Assembly: GCF_954871325.1 (NCBI RefSeq)
Contig: NC_088775.1
Location: 80,267,561 to 80,331,560 of the forward strand
From: Gordionus sp. m RMFG-2023
Taxonomy: Eukaryota; Nematomorpha; Gordioida; Chordodea; Parachordodidae
Length of the DNA stretch: 64,000 bases
Reading direction: 5' to 3'
Shown: in pieces, positions 46,090 to 57,389 of the stretch
Layout of the letters: every line of letters begins with the position of its first letter
Numbering within the stretch: the stretch's first letter is position 1
Made by a program: the position numbers and the translations under genes
Notes under the pieces: model-generated
Told to the model about the DNA's origin: nothing
What the model saw: the letters and a program-made list of their open reading frames with translations, nothing else
Database searches by the model: none

Positions 46090-47110
46090 CCTCTAAGGTT
46101 GTTAAAGCAATCCGATTTCTCTCCTTTATCCAGGCAGTCCTCATCAGGCTAAAAATGCTCTCCGATGAGGCATTAGAATGAGGTAAGGAAAAAACATACT
46201 CGCATATTTTTTCCAAGCATGGAGATTTATCATTATTACGAAAAAATTCTACCCATTTCTCCTTTAGACCATCTAACTTTAAGTATTTTGGCGAATCATA
46301 AAAAATAGAAAGAATTACAATCTCCTCAAACAGGAAATCAATGTCTTTCGGTATTTTTAATATATTTATTAATTATAAAAACCATCTATTGATGGTTTCT
46401 ATTCCAAGGTCATAATATTTATACATTGTAAATAGAGTTATTAAAATCAAATTTTGATTGTAAATATTCTAAAATTGTCTTAATAAAAATATCTGCAACA
46501 TTTAATATTTTTAGCAATAGCGCCATAAAATTTATTATGAATTTTTAACTGTAGAGATGAACAGAGCTGTAGCATGATTTTATAAATAATTTTTAATAAA
46601 GAATATTCTGATTGCAACTGAATATTAACTGCATGAAGTAGATTTCCTACATGTGAAACGAATCCTAAATATGCTTCTGCCATTTCATACTCGAAAAAAT
46701 TTTTCAAAATTTTAGGATAGCTTTTAAAATCTTTATTTAAGAAGTATTTTTTTAAGGGTTTGTAAAATTTTAAAATTCTATCGATGGCAGGTATTAATGA
46801 CAACCACCTGATAGGTATACATCGCAACAACTCACACCATTCCAAGTCAGACCACTTCACCAACTCTTTTAATTTATTAACTCTTTTATTTGATGAACTA
46901 AATTTGTTAAAACATTTCATCACAATTATTACGACATCCACAGATAGTATATTCATTGCCTTCTTGCAAGAATTATGTAGTATATGGCATATAAAGCCAA
47001 TTGGTATTAATTCATTATTGTGCTGCCTCAATTCGGTAACTCTGGTTTTTGCCAAAATTTACAGAGGCATTATCAGCGCAGAAAGCTGACATGAAAATCA
47101 TTGATAACCC
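46090..47110 (-). pseudogene. hAT family B transposase, C-terminal two thirds
   Basis: The minus strand reads NNELIPIGFICHILHNSCKK, then WSDLEWCELLRCIPIRWLSL (the R-W-L-S-L block), KFYKPLKKYFLNKDF, and AEAYLGFVSHVGNLLHAVNI down to about 46480. A frame break follows, then PHSNASSESIFSLMRTAWIK and ERNRIALTTL at about 46190-46080, the hATC core. It resembles the animal hAT transposases related to ZMYM/EPM2AIP1-type domesticated proteins. The N-terminal part lies beyond the inserted element at 50640-50960. Interruption and breaks make it inactive. Confidence 0.7.
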
Positions 47111-47425
47111 TAAATCAGCTATATTTACCAATATGTGGCTCCGGCGCCACCGGCAATTTTATTCACGCCGGAACAGCCGCCGATTGAGATCAGCGGCGTG
47201 AGCCGGCTAGCCGCCGATTTTTCTTATGGCAGCGGCTCGGCGTGTATAATATTTAGAATGTTGTTTAATTATATTTATATATTAAATTATTATTATTTAA
47301 ATTTGAATATTAACATTAATATAATAAAACATGAATTGTATTCTATTGCTTTATATAATAGAATAGTGTATATCATTTACATTCATTCATACACCATATT
47401 CATTTCGGCTATATTAATTATTTTT

Positions 47426-50259
47426 ATGGATTTGCGCGTTTTAAACCACCCTATATACAATTATGAAATAACAACTCTCTCTACTAATCAAAAATCAAGT
47501 TATGTGTGGAAGTACTTTGGAAATCTTATTTTGAAGAATGAGAATAAGAAAAGCACGATAATGCCTGATTATATTTATTGTGAACCTTGTTTAAAATTGG
47601 GAAAAAAAGATGAGGAAGATTCGGATAAAAATAATCCATTTTCACAGTAATTTACTTTTATTTTAGACTTATATAATATATAATTTATATTTTAGTTATG
47701 ATATCAAATGTTATAGCAAAAATATAAGTACGAGTAACCTTTCTCGTCACTTACTTAATGTGCATAAAATATCAGAAAAAACTAATAATAATAAATCCAT
47801 TCAAACTCTAAAAATGTTTCTAAAGCCAACGCCAACATGTAGCAAGAATATAAAAGATAAAAAATGGCTCTTAGGTTAGTATTAATGTTTATTAATATTA
47901 ATTTTAAATTTTTAACTGGTTTGTTAAGTTAATTTTATTAAGCTCAATTTGTTCAAAACAACTAAATTTTTTAGTTTGCTTTGTCAGCTCTTATTTTGAG
48001 AACTTTTTAATGTACAAACTTAATATATAATTTATTATAATAATTATGTAAAACTTTAAAACAAATTTTTAGTATGCTTATTGTCAGCTTTATTTTGAGA
48101 TCCAATGCATAAACTTATGTATAATTTAAATTAATAAAATAATTATGTAAAACTTTAAAACAACTAAATTTTTAGTTTGTTTATTGTCAGCTCTATTTTG
48201 AGAACTTTTTAATGTACAAACTTAATATATAATTTATTAAAATAATTATGTAAAACTTTAAAACAACTAATTTTTTAGTTTGTTATTTGTTAGCTCTATT
48301 TTGAGATCCTTTTAATGCATAAACTTAATGTATAATTTAAATTTATTAAAATAATTATGTAAAACTTTAAAACAACTAAATTTTTAGTTTGTTTATTGTC
48401 AGCTCTATTTTGAGATCTTTTTAATGAATAAACTAAAAATATATTTTATTAAATTATGTAAAACTTTATTTTGAAAGTTCAAATCTAAATCAAATTTTTT
48501 ATTTATTTCTCTTTTTTAAATATCTTTTTTCTAATAGGGCGAAATTATGTTTTGATGGGCTGCTTAGATTTATTGCCATTTGATTCTATAAGCAATAATG
48601 GGATGACAGATTTTCTAAAGGTTTAAAATTTAAATAAAATGATTATTAAAAAATAAATTGCCTAAAAAAATAGAAATATAAGATAATTTATTCCTCATCA
48701 GAATTGCCTAATAGGACAACTATTAGTCGGGGAGCACTTGATGATGTTTATTGTTCTATAAAGGCACATGTTTTAAACCTGATTGATGCTGGTCCAAAAT
48801 TCTGTTCCATTACTTTTGATTTATGGACCGATCATTTCAAGCGGCGAAATTATATTACATTTAGTCTTCATCATTTAGATGAAAATTTTGATTTAAAATA
48901 TTTTACCCTGGCAACCCGAAATGTGACTCAAAAGCATACTGGGGAAACCATATTATCGGAGATTGATGGAATCGAAGAGGAGTTTCATTTAAAAGCCAAA
49001 ATAATACAAATGGTAACTGATGCAGGGGCAAATGTCAAAAGAAGCGTCAGATTGGGGGATTATGAGCATCATTTATGCTTAGGCCATGGACTACATAATT
49101 TGGTTACAGTTGATGGCATAAAAAAAGTTGCCAGAATTGATAATCTCCTTAAAAAAATTAGAGAAATTATTTCAGCCCTCAGATATCGAGTAGCTGATTT
49201 GGAATGTGAAATTGAAGATGAGCATCGTAAATGTCTCCAGTCAATTTATGAGACAGGTCATATCTTGGATATTGATGATTCTGATCCATACCTTGATGAC
49301 CATTTTGATAATGAAGCGGATAATAGAAATGTCATTACACCAACCAATCTATATAATACAAAAACGTTAAAATTAAATTGCCCTACCCGTTGGCACAGCA
49401 TATTAATTATGCCAGAAAGTGTTCGTAGCGTGAACAAAAATCCTATTAATAATGTTTTGAATAAAATAGGAAAACAATGTTTAAAACTTTTTAATAATGA
49501 ATGGGATATGATTGACGAGCTTTATGCCGTATTAATTCCATTCCGAGAGTCGGAGGAATTTCTTTCCTCCCAAAAGGGATCGACTATAAATCTAGGGTTA
49601 TTATTTCGCAGTGAAATAGAAACCCACATACAGATCAATATATCTGATTCCTCAGATATTATTTGTTTAAAAGAAAATATGCAAAAAAAGCTTGACCATA
49701 GGTTTCCCATTACTGAACTTCAAGTTATTTTATATTTTTATTAATAAAATTATATTTTGAACATCTTGATCCCAGATTTCAAAATCTGAAAATTGTGTCA
49801 GAATATTTAAATTCAAATTCTACTACATCATTGCAATTTTTAACAAGACATTTAAAACTTTTAGAAAATGATAAAATTGCACAAAGTTAAATCCAAGTTG
49901 AAGATAATGGGGAGACTTCCAGTTCTTATATCGCCAAAATAGCTCGTAAACATTCCATTCCAGGCAGTGATTATAATATAAGTAATTTAGAACAAGAATG
50001 CCATATTTTGCTAAGCTAAAATAATTTCCCAGAAGAGGATGCATTAACCTTTTGAAAGAAAAAGCAACTGGAACTTCATAGGCTTGCTAATTTAGCTAGG
50101 AAGGTTCTTTGTATACCTGCAACCAGTACACTCAGCGAAAGAATTTTTTCCATTGCTGGATTAATACTCAATGCAAAAAGGACTTCTTTATGTCCCACCA
50201 ATCTTTATAGAATTCTATTTATTCATGATAATTATAATTTAGCTAAATCTGAATTCTGA
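47426..50259 (+). pseudogene. BED-type (ZBED-like) hAT transposase with short introns
   Basis: Exons 47426-47646, 47696-47874, 48538-48620, 48683-49723 and about 49763-50259. The BED finger is formed across the first intron: SSYVWKYFGNLI, YCEPCLK, then STSNLSRHLLNVHKI. DLLPFDSISNNGMTDFLK and ELPNRTTISRGALDD follow, then ITFDLWTDHFKRRNYI (first Asp region), MVTDAGANVKRSV and CLGHGLHNLV (second Asp and C-x-x-H), and LNCPTRWHSI (R-W block). The end is HLDPRFQNLK and the hATC core CIPATSTLSERIFSIAGLIL. Stops at about 49888 and 50017 and an unclear acceptor before HLDPRF make it a pseudogene. The 346-codon exon 4 is open, so decay is recent. Confidence 0.85.
47905..48470. repeat. Tandem repeat, about 115-bp unit, in transposase intron 2
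   Basis: About five units share AATTATGTAAAACTTTAAAA, CAACTAAATTTTTAGTTTG, TTATTGTCAGCTCTATTTTG and AGATC/AGAAC...TTTTTAATG. The array expands intron 2 of the BED-type hAT transposase to 663 nt, whereas its neighbouring introns are about 50-60 nt. Confidence 0.88.
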
Positions 50260-51394
50260 TTTATTATATTTCTTACTTAATATTTTGTTTGCATTCCAAA
50301 TATATATTTGTTATAATAAAAATCAATAGAATATTACTAATATGTGTTGTTTATGTGACCCTGATCTGAGTGAAAATGCAATTCCTTAGTCTATTTCGGA
50401 GAATGAGAAAATACATGAATTTAAATTGAAGTGAGACAGGAAATAATTTAAGAAATAAACTATGTTAACAATGTGTTAGAAAAGAGCGCCAAATTATAAA
50501 AAAATGTAATACATTGATTTATAAATTAAATTTATTTAAAATTTTTTTGAAATTGGCGCGCCGCCGAACGCCGATAAAAAAAATTTAAAAAACCGCCGCC
50601 GTCAATTGAGACATCGGCGCACAGGTCTAGGCTAGCTACATCGTTGGATTTTTCACTATCCGAGGAAAAAATTTAAACAGTTTTATGGAAATGTTCTTAT
50701 TCTTGTTGAAATAGTAAAGGATCAAGGGAAATGTTTTTATATTTCCCTTATTAGATGCATCTGTTAGAATTGAATATGGATGTCCATCTTTCAAATCGTC
50801 TAGAATTGACCCCTAGGATTCAGGTACTAAAACACTTGTGATAGCCTTACCCATTTTTGTTCTGCTACAAGTAAGGTTTGCACTTATATTGGAGTCGTTA
50901 AATATCATGAGAAAAAGATTCGATCCACATTGTGATGATATAGCTCTGTGAATGTTGAACTACATGATAATTGTATACGATTTCCGCGAATGTAGTTGCA
51001 TCTGTATTATTTATTATTTGAGAATATTTTTGTATTGCGTTGATATATTCCCCTGTGCTGACTTATATAAATGAAATGATGTTGATTTATTATTGGATAA
51101 AAATAAAACAGGATAGAAAGAAATTTACAAACTAGACATGTTTTTTAAATAAATATTTAAAAATATTTTAAGAATATAAAAATCATCAATTAATGTCTCT
51201 CAAAATTATTATTTATATATTAAAATGTTAAAATACTAAAAAAAAAAAATACGGGAGAAATTAAAAAATTGCGGTAGATTTTTGCGGGAGAATTCCAATT
51301 GTGGTAGTTTTGCGGGAGAGAGATGTCTGCGTGTAAACTAAAAATTGCGGAAGTCTCCCGCTGGTGGGGGGAGACATGCCATTCCTGGATAGGT

Positions 51395-53060
51395 CCCAGG
51401 TCCGTGAAGTTGGCGGAAGGATCAATTAACAAAACCTATGCCAATATTTGATATTCAAACCAAACAGCAGCGGAATCAAAGGTTAATGAGTTATAAGCAA
51501 AATAAGGAAAGTGTGAAATTTTGAAGCTGGCGGAAAGATTTGAGGATTAATTATCGAAACTAAACCATTGTGTAGCCCGTTAATTGATCCTAATTGATCT
51601 TCTATCCGAAAAGCAGCGCATTAAACCGTTATTGAGTTATGAGCAAAATAATAAAGTGTTGGCACTAAAACCGAAAATATAAAAGATAATGATCTAAAAC
51701 TTAGCAATTATGTAGTATTCAATACGCACATTAATCAAGCTGGATATCGGTATCACTAACCGCAACCGAGTTATAACCGATTAAAAACGTAAAGTTAGCG
51801 GAATTTTTTTTAAAAGTGAGGATCAATTACCGATAATTATGCCAAAGTGTAGAGCGTTAATTGATCCTCCAGAATCTTTAAACCGCATACCAGCGGAATA
51901 AACCGTTCGAGTTATAATCAAAATAGAAAGGTTTTGGTATTTTGCCAAAATTCAAAATTCGAGCAATCCTTTTTTAGTTAAAGCCAGTATTTAGTGCCTT
52001 AATTGATCCTCCAAATTCTTCAAACGCAATGTCAAAAAAATTATAAGAAAGTGAGATATCAACAAAATAAGAAAAGTGTAAATTTTGATTAGGCTGAACG
52101 ACTTAAGGATCAATTATCGAAACTTATATCATTATGTAGCCCATTAATTTATCCTAATTAATCTTCTATCCGAAAAGTAGCGGAATAAACCGTTACTAAG
52201 TTATAAGCAAAATAAGAAAGTGTTGGCACTTTGCCAAAACCGTAAATAAAAAAGATCAAATTCTGATACTTGGCAATTTTGTAGTATCCAATATGTACGT
52301 TATAATCTCCAAACCGCATATCCGTATCATTAACGGTAACCGAGTTATAATTGTTTTAAAAACGTGAAGTTGGCGGGATTATTTAAGCTGGCGGAACGAC
52401 TTGAGGATCAATTACCGAACCCTCTACCATTGTTTAGCCCGTTAATTGATCTTCTATCCGGAAAGCAGCGGAATGAACCGTTACTGAGTTATCAGCAAAA
52501 TAAGAAAGTGTTGGCACTGCCAAAACCGAAAATATAAAAGATAATGATCTGAAACTTGGCAATTATGTAGTATTCAATATGTACATTAATAATCTCTAAG
52601 CTGGATATCGGTATCACTAACCGCAACTAACCGTTTTAAAAACGTGAAGTTAGCGTTTTTTTTAAATTGAGGATTAATTACCGATATTTATGCCAAAGTG
52701 TAGCCCGTTAATTGATTCTCCAGAATCTTTAAACCATATACCAGCGGAATAAACCGCTCATGAGTTATGAGCAAAATAAAAATGTTGGCACTTTGCCAAA
52801 ACCGATAATAAAAAAGATTATGTTTTGAAACTTGGCAATTATTTAGCATTCAATATGTGCATTAAAAATCTCTAACCCGGATATCGGTATCACTAACAGT
52901 TACCGAGTTATAACCTTTGTTTTAAATACGTGAAGTTAGAGGAATTTTTAAAAAACGAGGATCAATTACCGAAAATTATGCCAATGTGTAGCTCGTTAAT
53001 TAATCCTCCAGAATCTTTGAACTTATACCAGCGGAATGAACCATTCGTGACTTAGGTAAA
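51395..53060. repeat. Satellite-like array, about 280-300-bp unit
   Basis: About six imperfect units follow each other. Landmarks per unit are AGCCCGTTAATTGATCCTCC, AGCGGAATAAACCGTTA, GAGTTATAAGCAAAATAAGA, AAGTGTTGGCACTTTGCCAA, AACTTGGCAATTATGTAGTA, GGATATCGGTATCACTAACC, GTGAAGTTAGCGGAATTTTT and GAGGATCAATTACCGA. Copies of the TTAATTGATCC landmark lie near 51580, 51858, 51990, 52137, 52436, 52702 and 52994. Shorter gaps mark internal deletions. GC content is higher than the surroundings. No open frame is kept across units. Confidence 0.88.
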
Positions 53061-53109
53061 TAAGGAATCATTTATCATAGTATATTTCTCTTTAAAATTA
53101 GCTAAAAAA

Positions 53110-53756
53110 AATTTAGTTTACTAAGTGGAAAACGGATCTTCCTAATCAAAGAATAAGAACTCATCAAAAAAATTTAGTATACATTTGCCAGGAGTAAAAG
53201 AATAAGAGAAAGAAGCTGACACTTCAGAAAAATGTTTTGACTTGTTCATAACACCAAAAATGATTGAAGAGATTATTTATCATACCATTGAAAAAATTAA
53301 AATTATATGTAATAACAATATTGACCAATATGAAAGTTCTACTAAAGAAGTTGATGTAACACAATCCAAGACATTATTAGGAAATCTTTATTTAGCTGGA
53401 ATTAAATCTACCCATCAAAATAAAAAAACTAAATATTTGTTTTATGTATTAAATGTATAACATGTCAGATTTAACATATTTCAATGTTATATATTTTTTT
53501 TTATGTTTGAATGTATTAGTGTAATTTTTTTTTATATTGAAGAATAAAGATCCATATTATGAATTATGATGATTATATGATAGATAAGTTATTTTTTAAA
53601 TTTAATATTTTTTATCAAGCTTAAGGTTAGTTCTATTTATATCCAAATATTAAATAAAAATAATGAATATAACTAGAGATATATACATTTGAAAATGGGG
53701 TCTATTAAACCCCACCCGAGTACTATCGTCATTTTTTTCACCGGAGTATTGAAGGG
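53110..53756 (+). mobile_element. piggyBac-type element 3, 3' end and N-terminal fragment
   Basis: A right terminus CGGAGTATTGAAGGG is followed by TTAA (53757-53760), and just inside lies GGGGTCTATTAAACCCCACC, a palindromic block common near piggyBac ends. A transposase N-terminal fragment lies at 53125-53460. The left terminus was not found; it would fall at or inside the satellite array. Confidence 0.65.
53125..53460 (+). pseudogene. piggyBac transposase N-terminal fragment
   Basis: The frame gives KWKTDLPNQRIRTHQKNLV, a frame slip, LPGVKE, a stop, then EKCFDLFITPKMIEEIIYHT and TLLGNLYLAGIK. The order W...P..R, F-x-L-F-I-T-x-x-M-I-x-x-I-I-x-x-T, L-x-x-L-Y-L-x-G-I matches the region before the catalytic domain of PGBD4-like transposases. 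No catalytic part follows. This is a different lineage from elements 1 and 2, judging by the terminus and residues. Confidence 0.6.
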
Positions 53757-54059
53757 TTAATTATAGAAGTAATATAAAAATAATAATAATAAGACCCAAA
53801 AAATTACTAAAAATTTCTATTTTTCATAAAAAACAATAATTTTTATCGAATAATCCAAATATAGACAAAGCAACATATGATCATTCTTTTACATCTATCC
53901 AACTAACAAAAAAAACTAATTCCAAAAGATCACTTTTGATTAACATTTCATATATATCATTATATATATATATAAATATATAACAAAAATACAAAACTAC
54001 AACAAATATTATATTCTTATATATCAGATTTGATAATAGCCGAGGTCATAGTCGAAATT

Positions 54060-55028
54060 TCTGTGATTTTCGTTTTTTTACCTAAATACACATTCATCAA
54101 ATTGTTTTGAATGTTTCCTCTTAATATGTCACTCAAAATTGCTATTACGTCTCCCTGCTAATACTACATCACATATTCTACATACAGAATCTCCCTTATC
54201 ATTAAATTGAAAATAATCGGCTCATATATCCTTAATTTTTCATCTAAATTTGCAATTACAAAATAGCTAACAGATGTTACCTTATTTTAATTATAATTTA
54301 ATTATGATATATACTAGAAAATTTATATATGAATATTAAATTTACTTTATAAATATATAGCCACCATTTATATATATATTTTTAATTGCATTTATTTCAT
54401 TTAAATTATATTTGATAATTTGAAACTTACATTTTTTAAAAAATATTGTACCACGTGATTTTGTAATTCTCTTTGTCCTACTGACAATTTAATAATCCAC
54501 AAACAACAATATCCTAAAATAGATATTATTATATATTATCATCAATGTCGCAGTTGTTAAAAATGGAAATTAAATAATTTAAATAATAATAATATATTAT
54601 AAGGAATGTCAATCAATTTGGATTTTGTTTTTATATAAATGATCATTATTGAGATTTCTGATTTTTAAAAAAATAAAAATTATTGTATCTGGAAAGGTAA
54701 AATTTTTGTTCGGTGAAAATCATTTATAAAAAAAAATTTTAAATTGCTTTGCTTGGTAAAAAATTTTTTACGAAAAATGGCCGACTCAATATAATAAAAA
54801 TGATTCCACAAAAAATTGATCAAAAAATGCATTAAAATAATATTATTTTTTTAAATATATAAACAATTGTTATAAATAAGACTTATAAATGAAAATCGTA
54901 AATTACCTGTTTATATATTATTTTTAACATATAATTTTTTAAAAAAAGCTTGGACCCTGAACCCTAAATTTAAAAAAATGGTTGGAGTTTGGGTTCAGCG
55001 AAATTAGAGGGTTCTGGTTTCATCCCTG
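54060..55028 (-). mobile_element. hAT 5' part with a BED finger
   Basis: On the minus strand the terminus is CAGGGATGAAACCAGAACCC at 55028, with further GGGTTCAGGGTCC words to 54945. At about 54235-54080 the frame reads DYFQFNDKGDSVCRICDVVL, then AGRRNSNFE, a stop, and HIKRKHSKQF: a BED zinc finger (C-x-x-C...H-x(4)-H) with one stop. The rest of the transposase is missing. Left boundary unknown. Confidence 0.6.
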
Positions 55029-55626
55029 CTATTTTTTCCACAACTGTAAAGGCAATTTATAGTAAAGGTGTTTTGTTTAAGCGGTGTGATATTTAACACA
55101 AGGTTATTTACAAAATGAAGCCAATAGATGGATATAATTTATAAATATGGAGCGAAATGATGATTCGCTATAACATTTGAAAAATATGTTGCGACATATA
55201 ATTCTAAATTATTATCGTTGTGAAGAATCAGCTGTGATTTCGATTGTTTTAAATACCGCACCGATCGTCAGCGTTAATCACATTTAAATATTTATTTTAT
55301 TTTTAAAAATTTGATTTTTGAATCGAAAATCAAATAGAATATTCGATTAATCAAATCGGATATTTTTATTTATATAAATACGAAATATTCAATTCGTATG
55401 AATAATACAATTCTTTATCTTTATTTGCACGTTGGTCATAGACATGCCCAAAGGTGAGCGTACGTGAATTATATGAAGGCCCATCCTCCATATAATTATG
55501 TCGATTTTTTTACTCAAGGATACCAACAAACCTTGTAACCAAGGTATGAAGTATATAAGGGGAACTACACTTGAGCCATATATATGTGTTAGTAGTGAGT
55601 AATGCAAAGGAAGGAATAGAATCAGA

Positions 55627-56369
55627 GTTGTACATTTGCTCAAAATAAAAATAGATCTTTGAAGATCGTAAAATTTGAAGATCTTTTATTTTTTAAAAAT
55701 TTTGTGTATCGATCTTCAAAGATCTTCATGATATTTATTTTTTTTACCCCTTTATTAAAAGCCCAGATGTTTTTCAATTTTATTAATATAATATTTTTTT
55801 ATACCTCTCCTCCTGCCTTGTTGAAAGAAAAAAATATGATTTATTTTTTAAGCATGTTAAATTAAAATATAAATTCAATAAAGATGCACCGACAATTTTC
55901 ATAATCGTATTTTATAAAAAAAGTTTTCAAGAAAAGTTTTACCACAGAAGGGTAAAAATTTAATTTATAATATTAATAAAATGTTAAATTCAGAAAAGCG
56001 ATAATTTTTCTAATCGTTATTTTTACATAAATGGGTAAAAATTAATATTGTAAAAAAAATTTAAGTTAAAATTTCAATGAAGATATATTGTAATTTGTAA
56101 CACAAAAAATTGACAATAGGTATAAAACAAATAATATATTAATAAAATTGAAAAACATCTGGGCTTTTAATAAAGGGGTAAAAAAATAAATATCATGAAG
56201 ATTGTTACACAAAATTTTTAAAAAATCTTCAAATTATACGATCTTCAAAGATCTAGATCTTTTAAGATCGTTGCTCAAATTTTTTTATAAATAAAAGATC
56301 TTCAAATTTTACGATCTTCAAAGATCTTGCTCAAATTTTTGAGCTAGATCTCGCTCAAAATTGTACAAC
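55627..56369. mobile_element. Long-arm inverted-repeat element with GATCTTCAAAGATC motifs
   Basis: The outer ends GTTGTACATTTGCTC and GAGC...AAATTGTACAAC are inverted. The arms (about 55627-55795 and 56135-56369) match over roughly 150 bp, including TTTTACCCCTTTATTAAAAG / CTTTTAATAAAGGGGTAAAA and AAAAGCCCAGATGTTTTTCA / its complement. Inside each arm the palindrome AGATCTTTGAAGATCGTAAA recurs; the right arm has a duplicated set. The 340-bp spacer is AT-rich. No coding sequence. Confidence 0.85.
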
Positions 56370-56571
56370 GAAAAAAAATTCCTTCTTCCAAAAAAACTTA
56401 ATTATTTTATTTTATGAATTTAATTAGAAAATTGTAAATGTTAAAAAAAATTTGAATATTCGAATAATATAATTATTCAATTCGAAAATACAAATATATA
56501 CGATTGTCAACATCATATATTAAATGTCAATTACTTTATTTTTGGATGTCGAGTTTGTGATGCGATAAATC

Positions 56572-57081
56572 ATGGGTAGAAAATATTTTTGTGAACATTG
56601 TAATAGAACATTTAGGGATAGCCAACATAATAGAAAATCACATCTTAACAGTATTAGTCATATAAGGAACAAAAATTTATATTATAGCCGATTGACATAT
56701 CCAAATAATATTTTACCTGAGACTACCAAATCTAAACAATGTATGAACTATTTTTTAACAGGTATTTGTAAATATCGCGACAATTGTAAATATTCGCATT
56801 CACTACAATCGCCTAGCCAATCATTTCAAAATCAAATAGCTCAAAATATTTACACAAGCCATGATAGATACAATAGTGATGAACTATATAATTATCAAAA
56901 TAAGTTGATAGAGAACATTTCAAAATTTGATATTGATGAATGGGTTAGATTATGGAAATTAAAACGATTTAATAGAAATATTCAAAATATAGAATTGATT
57001 AAAAATGTCCATTTGTTAAAGGATGATTATGTGAACATAATGAAAATATGTAACAGATTTATAGAAAAAGGATTTAATTAA
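56572..57081 (+). CDS. ZMAT5: ZMAT5-like U11/U12 snRNP 20 kDa protein
   Basis: A single uninterrupted frame of 169 residues. Residues 1-35 (MGRKYFCEHCNRTFRDSQHN, then H-L-N-S-I-S-H) form a U1-C-type C2H2 finger. Residues about 52-76 (KQCMNYFLTGICKYRDNCKY then SHS) form a C3H1 finger with C-x(8)-C-x(5)-C-x(3)-H spacing. Further on, NISKFDIDEWVRLWKLKRF parallels the conserved W-L-x-K-R segment. This two-finger order at the extreme N-terminus is that of ZMAT5, a component of the minor (U12-type) spliceosome. Human ZMAT5 is 170 residues, so length fits. It converges with TIM14, with 308 bp between stops. The only in-frame start at this position gives the family's M-G-x-x-Y-F opening. Confidence 0.9.
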   Translation: MGRKYFCEHCNRTFRDSQHNRKSHLNSISHIRNKNLYYSRLTYPNNILPETTKSKQCMNYFLTGICKYRDNCKYSHSLQSPSQSFQNQIAQNIYTSHDRYNSDELYNYQNKLIENISKFDIDEWVRLWKLKRFNRNIQNIELIKNVHLLKDDYVNIMKICNRFIEKGFN

Positions 57082-57389
57082 AATCATTTATTTTGACTCT
57101 TAAATCACTTAAAATATTTTTTAATTTTGGTGTAGAAAATAGTAAATTTAAAAAAATATATTATGGCTATTATTAATAGCAATTTAATCAACATCCAAAA
57201 TAAAACGAGTAACAGCCAAATTAAATAATAATATAGATTCACAAGACTTAATAATTAGAATTAGTTATGATAATAATGTTAAGACTTATTGCATTTATTT
57301 CTGATTTTCTGAACCAAATTTGGCATATATATAAATATCCAAGAACATAAACATCATAAATAATTTTACATATTATCAACAATTATATA

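Larger units (their letters stand above)
47137..50637 (+). mobile_element. BED-finger hAT element with GC-rich ends
   Basis: The insertion in hAT copy B has strikingly GC-rich, CpG-rich termini: GGCTCCGGCGCCACCGGC on the left, with GCCGCCGATTGAGATCAGCG just inside, and GACATCGGCGCACAGG on the right after CGCCGCCGAACGCC. Inverted similarity of the ends is partial (CC.G.GCGCC). The interior is AT-rich and carries an intron-containing transposase. Target duplication is not clean: only GGCT is shared at both edges. Confidence 0.75.
45975..51387 (-). mobile_element. hAT family B, copy B, interrupted by another hAT
   Basis: Minus-strand copy of the same family as copy A. Its 5' terminus lies at about 51387 (CAGGAATGGCATGTCTCCCC on the minus strand) and it has TTGCGG / GCGGGAG subterminal repeats. 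It is interrupted between about 47137 and 50637 by a BED-finger hAT. Comparison with copy A (GTAGCTAACCATATAATGGT) fixes the insertion point between CCAATATG and GCTAGCTACATC of the plus strand. The 3' terminus was lost at the junction with copy A. Confidence 0.75.

Noticed and set aside
46784-47089. Plus-strand frame of 101 codons
   Set aside because: Antisense shadow of the hAT family B transposase, whose minus-strand motifs are clear.
47135-47425. N-terminal extension of the frame before the BED-type hAT start
   Set aside because: It runs through the GC-rich terminus and AT-rich leader with no conserved residues; the ATG at 47426 precedes the first family-like sequence.
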